DNA from: Archivesica marissinica
Lineage: Eukaryota; Mollusca; Bivalvia; Venerida; Vesicomyidae
Length of the DNA stretch: 64,000 bases
Assembly: GCA_014843695.1 (NCBI GenBank)
Contig: CM026400.1
Coordinates: 37,432,234-37,496,233 of the forward strand
Reading direction: 5' to 3'
The position numbers and the translations under genes are program-made. The notes beneath the pieces were generated by a model, which worked only from the letters and a program-made list of their open reading frames with translations, had not been told where the DNA came from and ran no database searches. Shown piece after piece: positions 63,771 through 64,000 of this stretch (its first letter is position 1; each line of letters starts with the position of its first letter).

Positions 63771-63893
63771 ATATCAATGAGTGCATTATTGGTACTTCCG
63801 GTTGTGCGCATGGGTGTAACAACACCGTGGGCTCCTACACATGTTCCTGCAATACCGGTTTTGTGCTGGGTGTTGATGGGAAATCGTGCGAAG
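63771..63893 (+). CDS. Exon 6 (visible): calcium-binding EGF-like domain
   Basis: The acceptor GTCTTTTCAG and donor GTAGCTGT bound 123 bp of phase 1-1. The reading is DINECIIGTSGCAHGCNNTV then GSYTCSCNTGFVLGVDGKSC. It has the D-I-N-E-C calcium-binding start and all six cysteines. The separation from exon 5 is only 274 bp. The phase-1 end (GAA G) shows that further exons lie beyond the right edge, most likely more EGF domains. Tandem calcium-binding EGFs of this kind form rigid extracellular rods in fibrillin-, fibulin- and Notch-like proteins, but the few domains seen do not allow a name. Confidence 0.93.
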
Positions 63894-64000
63894 GTAGCTG
63901 TTGTAAATCAAAACATATCGACATTTCGCGGTAGTTTTTAATGATTTAAACATGTTGAAAACTGCTGCAGACGTCAATACATTCCACAGTTCGAGTTATA

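Overview
The window is animal nuclear DNA. The evidence is spliced calcium-binding EGF-like exons with symmetric phase-1 introns, endonuclease-type non-LTR retrotransposons (LINEs), a tRNA-derived SINE with target-site duplications (TSDs), a DNA transposon with terminal inverted repeats (TIRs), and long satellite DNA. Repeat style (AAGGTCA clusters, AAGATGGCCGCC motifs, the EMI-like cysteine pattern) suggests a lophotrochozoan, probably a mollusc such as a bivalve. That assignment is inference. Nothing looks prokaryotic: there are no operons, CRISPR arrays or rRNA.

Region 1 (1-35,429) is one uninterrupted tandem satellite with a 46-bp unit, about 770 copies, entering from beyond the left edge. 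It has local higher-order structure: 19-, about 40-, 25- and 27-unit blocks duplicated in tandem. Every open frame here is a satellite artefact.

Region 2 (35,430-38,877) is AT-rich non-coding DNA with a perfect 54-bp direct repeat and a 0.9-kb, 15-bp minisatellite that ends about 115 bp before the first recognisable exon.

Region 3 (38,878 to the right edge) is part of one plus-strand gene for a secreted or membrane EGF-repeat protein. Six exons are visible (38,878; 45,436; 46,520; 47,466; 63,374; 63,771) and all reading-frame phases match across the introns. They encode a Cys-rich EMI-like segment, one EGF domain and three calcium-binding EGF domains. The gene continues past both visible ends. 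Intron 1 holds a 33-bp minisatellite, a LINE reverse-transcriptase fragment and a badly decayed copy of a multicopy uncharacterised gene family (42.0-45.0 kb).

The 15.8-kb intron between 47.6 and 63.4 kb is a nest of mobile elements. Degenerate tandem copies of the preceding EGF exon come first, then LINE C (minus). LINE A (minus) follows, split into three pieces by two later insertions: LINE B (plus, about 4.9 kb, endonuclease plus reverse transcriptase, frameshifted) and a 4.5-kb DNA transposon. The transposon (57,759-62,292) has about 320-bp TIRs and a TTA target duplication; joining the flanks restores the LINE A reading frame. Its only gene is a broken member of an uncharacterised animal protein family. 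The conserved acidic motifs (EEA-E, DTDV, TGCD then G-K-G-K) parallel FEN/XPG-type nucleases, and a cysteine cluster ends the protein. A 47-bp SINE tail with an 11-bp TSD sits inside that gene, and a full-length SINE with a 13-bp TSD sits downstream. This transposon is the best candidate in the window for something not yet described.
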